From Lentilactobacillus kisonensis DSM 19906 = JCM 15041 (GTDB taxonomy: Bacteria; Bacillota; Bacilli; Lactobacillales; Lactobacillaceae): a stretch of DNA of 64,000 nt. A model generated the notes under the pieces. It was not told the DNA's origin. It did not search any database and saw only the letters and a list, made by a program, of their open reading frames with translations. Below are positions 61,969 through 64,000 of this stretch, one piece after another. A program made the position numbers and the translations under genes. The stretch spans positions 19,892 to 83,891 of the forward strand of contig NZ_AZEB01000010.1 in NCBI RefSeq assembly GCF_001434135.1. Reading direction: 5' to 3'. The stretch's first letter is position 1, and every line of letters begins with the position of its first letter.

Positions 61969-63480
61969 TTAGTCATCCGGCCATACTTTGTCATATGGAA
62001 CACCAGTCAACTCGTGAACGGTCTTGGCAACCTCAGGATCAACGTCCTTTTTGCTACCACCCTTGCGAAGCCGCAAAGTTTCCTGAATGATAATCTGATG
62101 AGTTTGCTTGTTAAGCTTAAACGTCAATGCTTCTAGAAGGGCTAAAAGGATTAAGCCACCTGTCCCAAACAGCAGGATTGCCGCAATTGCATGTTGTGTT
62201 TGCACTGATTGTGTTGCAGCATTCTTAGCAAATCCATTGCTATCAAGGATAAAACCGACTGCAACCGTTGCAACGGCAACTGTTGACTTGCGGGTAAAAC
62301 TCATGACAGCAGCGAAAACACCTGCTCGCCGACGTTTAGTCACAATTTCATCTAAGTCTGGAATGAATGGAAAAACGTTCCAGGGAGTAAACTCTAATGT
62401 TGCCCGACCAATTTGGTAAACTAACGAAATAAAGAATAAGATCAAGATAACGTGATTCGTAACGTGAAGTCGGAAGACAAGGTAGTAGCCGACTAGCATT
62501 AGCAACATCAGCCCATAACCGACTTCGTACAGAAATTTTGGTCCAAATTTAACCATTCCGAATCCCGCTACAATGGTCACTAGCAAGCCAACCAATGAAA
62601 GCGAAAGCATGTTGGCGGCAACCGTTGCTGATAATCCCAAACAATAAATACAGAAGTAGGCAAAAACGGTATTAAACGTATCCTTACCAGTAAACGAAAA
62701 TAGGTAAATTAACAGGTGCTTTCTGAAACTTTTAATTTTGAGCGTCGAACCATAATCGCACAACAGTCCCCAAAATCGTTTGAGAAGTGATCCTTCATTA
62801 ACAGAATCCTTCTCTAGTTCAACCCGCATTTCTTTGGTAACCGGCTTTTCCCAGGTAACTGAATAGCAAACATAAACGCCAATTGCAAAAATAATGGCAA
62901 ATAGTGTTCCGTTAACTAAGAACGGTATTGGACTGTGTTGGCCCATAATCGCAAATAATTGGCCAGGGATAAAGGTCGCTAAAAATGTGGCCCCGGCTGA
63001 AATAAACATTCTTGCTGATGACAACTTCGTCCGTTGATTATAATCATCCGTCATTTCATTTGGTAATGTTTCGTAAGGGATCATCATCGCACTTGAAATA
63101 ACTTCGAAAATCATGTAGGTTGCAAAATAATACCAGTAATTCATTCCGGCAATCCACAAAGTAATATATAGCAACATCAACGGTGAACCAATAAGCAAGA
63201 AAAAGTGACGGCGACCAAACCGTTGGCCTAACTTGGTCTTATAAAAGTTATCAGTTAAACTTCCCATCAACAAGCTACAGATTGCATCAGCAACCCGGGC
63301 AGCACCAATAATTGAAGCCCCCTGTACTGCAGTTAAATTACAATAAGACGTGTAAAAGAACAGCATCCACGCCCCAATAATGGTCATTGAACCACCACCA
63401 ACAAAGTCGACGATTCCATATCCAATTCCGCGCCACACAGTAATCTTGCGCGGCGTATAAACCTTATTTTGCTTTAACAT
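61969..63480 (-). CDS. GPH-family glycoside:cation symporter
   Basis: A 503-residue transporter with 12 segments. GYGIVDFVGGGSMTIIGAWM (segment 1), LMGSLTDNFYKTKLGQRFGR (loop 2-3, the G-x-x-x-D...G-R-x-R melibiose-family motif) and MIPYETLPNEMTDDYNQRTK (loop 4-5) identify the GPH family; a cytosolic tail of about 45 residues ends it. It likely imports the rhamnoside cut by the downstream GH78 enzyme. TAGGAGATTGG precedes the ATG at 63480. First gene of the operon; a cre-like site lies about 130 bases upstream. Confidence 0.87.
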   Translation of the reverse strand: MLKQNKVYTPRKITVWRGIGYGIVDFVGGGSMTIIGAWMLFFYTSYCNLTAVQGASIIGAARVADAICSLLMGSLTDNFYKTKLGQRFGRRHFFLLIGSPLMLLYITLWIAGMNYWYYFATYMIFEVISSAMMIPYETLPNEMTDDYNQRTKLSSARMFISAGATFLATFIPGQLFAIMGQHSPIPFLVNGTLFAIIFAIGVYVCYSVTWEKPVTKEMRVELEKDSVNEGSLLKRFWGLLCDYGSTLKIKSFRKHLLIYLFSFTGKDTFNTVFAYFCIYCLGLSATVAANMLSLSLVGLLVTIVAGFGMVKFGPKFLYEVGYGLMLLMLVGYYLVFRLHVTNHVILILFFISLVYQIGRATLEFTPWNVFPFIPDLDEIVTKRRRAGVFAAVMSFTRKSTVAVATVAVGFILDSNGFAKNAATQSVQTQHAIAAILLFGTGGLILLALLEALTFKLNKQTHQIIIQETLRLRKGGSKKDVDPEVAKTVHELTGVPYDKVWPDD

Positions 63481-63547
63481 AGCTTCCAATCTCCTATCAT
63501 AGACTCAGTGGAAACAGAAATTTTGGCCTCCCATCTCGTAATCATCT

Positions 63548-63730
63548 AATGTATCAAACTGATATATCAACTGCCATAAGACTATCTTGTGAATCCCAAG
63601 CGGTCAATAAAGCGTTTTCAAAATCTGGCTTTTAAAAATACAAAGCCAACGGAAGTTACTGGTATCCCTAGGGTAAGGCTTAAATTGAAATATTTTCATC
63701 TGCGGATCTAATATGTAGATTTGATACATT
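63548..63730. promoter_or_regulatory. Widely spaced inverted repeat upstream of the rhamnoside operon
   Basis: AATGTATCAA (63548-63557) and TTGATACATT (63721-63730) are exact reverse complements 163 bases apart, and TGATATATCA (63561-63570) is a further palindrome. They could be binding sites for a regulator encoded outside the window. Confidence 0.35.
63607..63623. promoter_or_regulatory. Candidate cre (CcpA) site of the rhamnoside operon
   Basis: On the minus strand TTGAAAACGCTTTAT fits the cre consensus WTGNAANCGNWNNCW with one mismatch (A for C). It is placed upstream of the GPH gene, so glucose repression is expected. Confidence 0.5.
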
Positions 63731-63796
63731 CAACTTGCGAAAACGATACAACTGCACAACCTAAAACACAAAATCTTTTGGATAATAGTGGTCAAC

Positions 63797-63828
63797 AAAA
63801 AAATCCCATCAACGATGATGGGATTTAC
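63797..63828 (-). terminator. Rho-independent terminator
   Basis: AATCCCATCA pairs with TGATGGGATT around a 4-base loop with a T-run on the minus strand. It closes a gene to the right of the window. Beyond it to 64000 no gene is seen. Confidence 0.85.
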
Positions 63829-64000
63829 TAAAAATCAAGTAAAACAGTTGGTAAAATAAGATTCAGAGGAGTACTGTAAAAACTAATAAGTATTTTTAGT
63901 TGCCTCCTTTCTACTAAATCCTGGGGCATTTTTATAGTAACTGATATATTTCTTATAAAAAAAAGTTCGACCTCGATTTAAAATTGAAGTGCAACACCTG

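Overview
The window looks like the chromosome of a Lactobacillaceae species. Signs are strong Shine-Dalgarno sites with frequent TTG/GTG starts, class-typical T-box leaders, DUF5776 surface proteins, CPBP proteases, a DUF536 protein, Rgg and YtrA-type regulators, and candidate CcpA (cre) sites. Lentilactobacillus, Levilactobacillus or Secundilactobacillus would fit, but the sequence alone does not settle the genus. No rRNA, tRNA, transposase, prophage or CRISPR was seen.

Layout. 0.1-7.0 kb (minus strand) is an amplified array of BcrA/LanF-type ABC exporter cassettes (ATPase, permease B, permease A). Two cassettes are complete, a third is decayed, and a membrane-linked XRE regulator sits between them. 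7.1-9.0 kb is a YtrA-like operon (GntR regulator, ATPase, permease). 9.4-18.2 kb is mixed housekeeping and accessory genes: GyrI-like protein, 3-hydroxyacyl-CoA dehydrogenase, NlpC/P60 enzyme, two oxidoreductases, an Rgg regulator, a nucleotidyltransferase, two tiny membrane proteins, a DUF2975/XRE pair and a CPBP protease. 18.3-28.8 kb is transport and amino-acid metabolism: BrnQ under a T-box, a DHA2 exporter, a T-box-led oxidoreductase/aminotransferase pair, and a TDT transporter with a divergent LysR regulator. 29-38.4 kb is a threonine region: hom-aspartokinase diverging from thrC-thrB-ACT regulator, two tandem CPBP proteases, and a ThrE-type exporter. 38.7-46 kb carries an oxidoreductase, a DUF536 protein, an amino acid permease, a GNAT/Bcr-type exporter/EEP operon and a nucleoside deoxyribosyltransferase. 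46-56 kb is a cell-surface region: two paralogous DUF5776 proteins (one frameshifted), a cation/proton antiporter with its own T-box, and a secreted PAP2 phosphatase with beta-strand repeats. 56-57.7 kb holds a frameshifted XRE/membrane gene, a small membrane protein and a short two-gene locus that reads as a double-glycine bacteriocin precursor plus immunity protein. 57.8-63.5 kb is a rhamnoside-use operon (GPH symporter, GH78 alpha-L-rhamnosidase, MFS transporter) with a candidate cre site.

Three things stand out. First, the small-ORF bacteriocin/immunity pair at 57328-57641, with a possible broken GG-leader peptide just upstream. Second, a family of about 120-bp imperfect-palindrome repeats between 9 and 40 kb. 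Their arms vary together between copies, one copy is nested inside another, and several sit directly ahead of start codons. Third, a T-box with an apparent valine specifier in front of a cation/proton antiporter. All functions are read from translated sequence and family knowledge; no database search was run.
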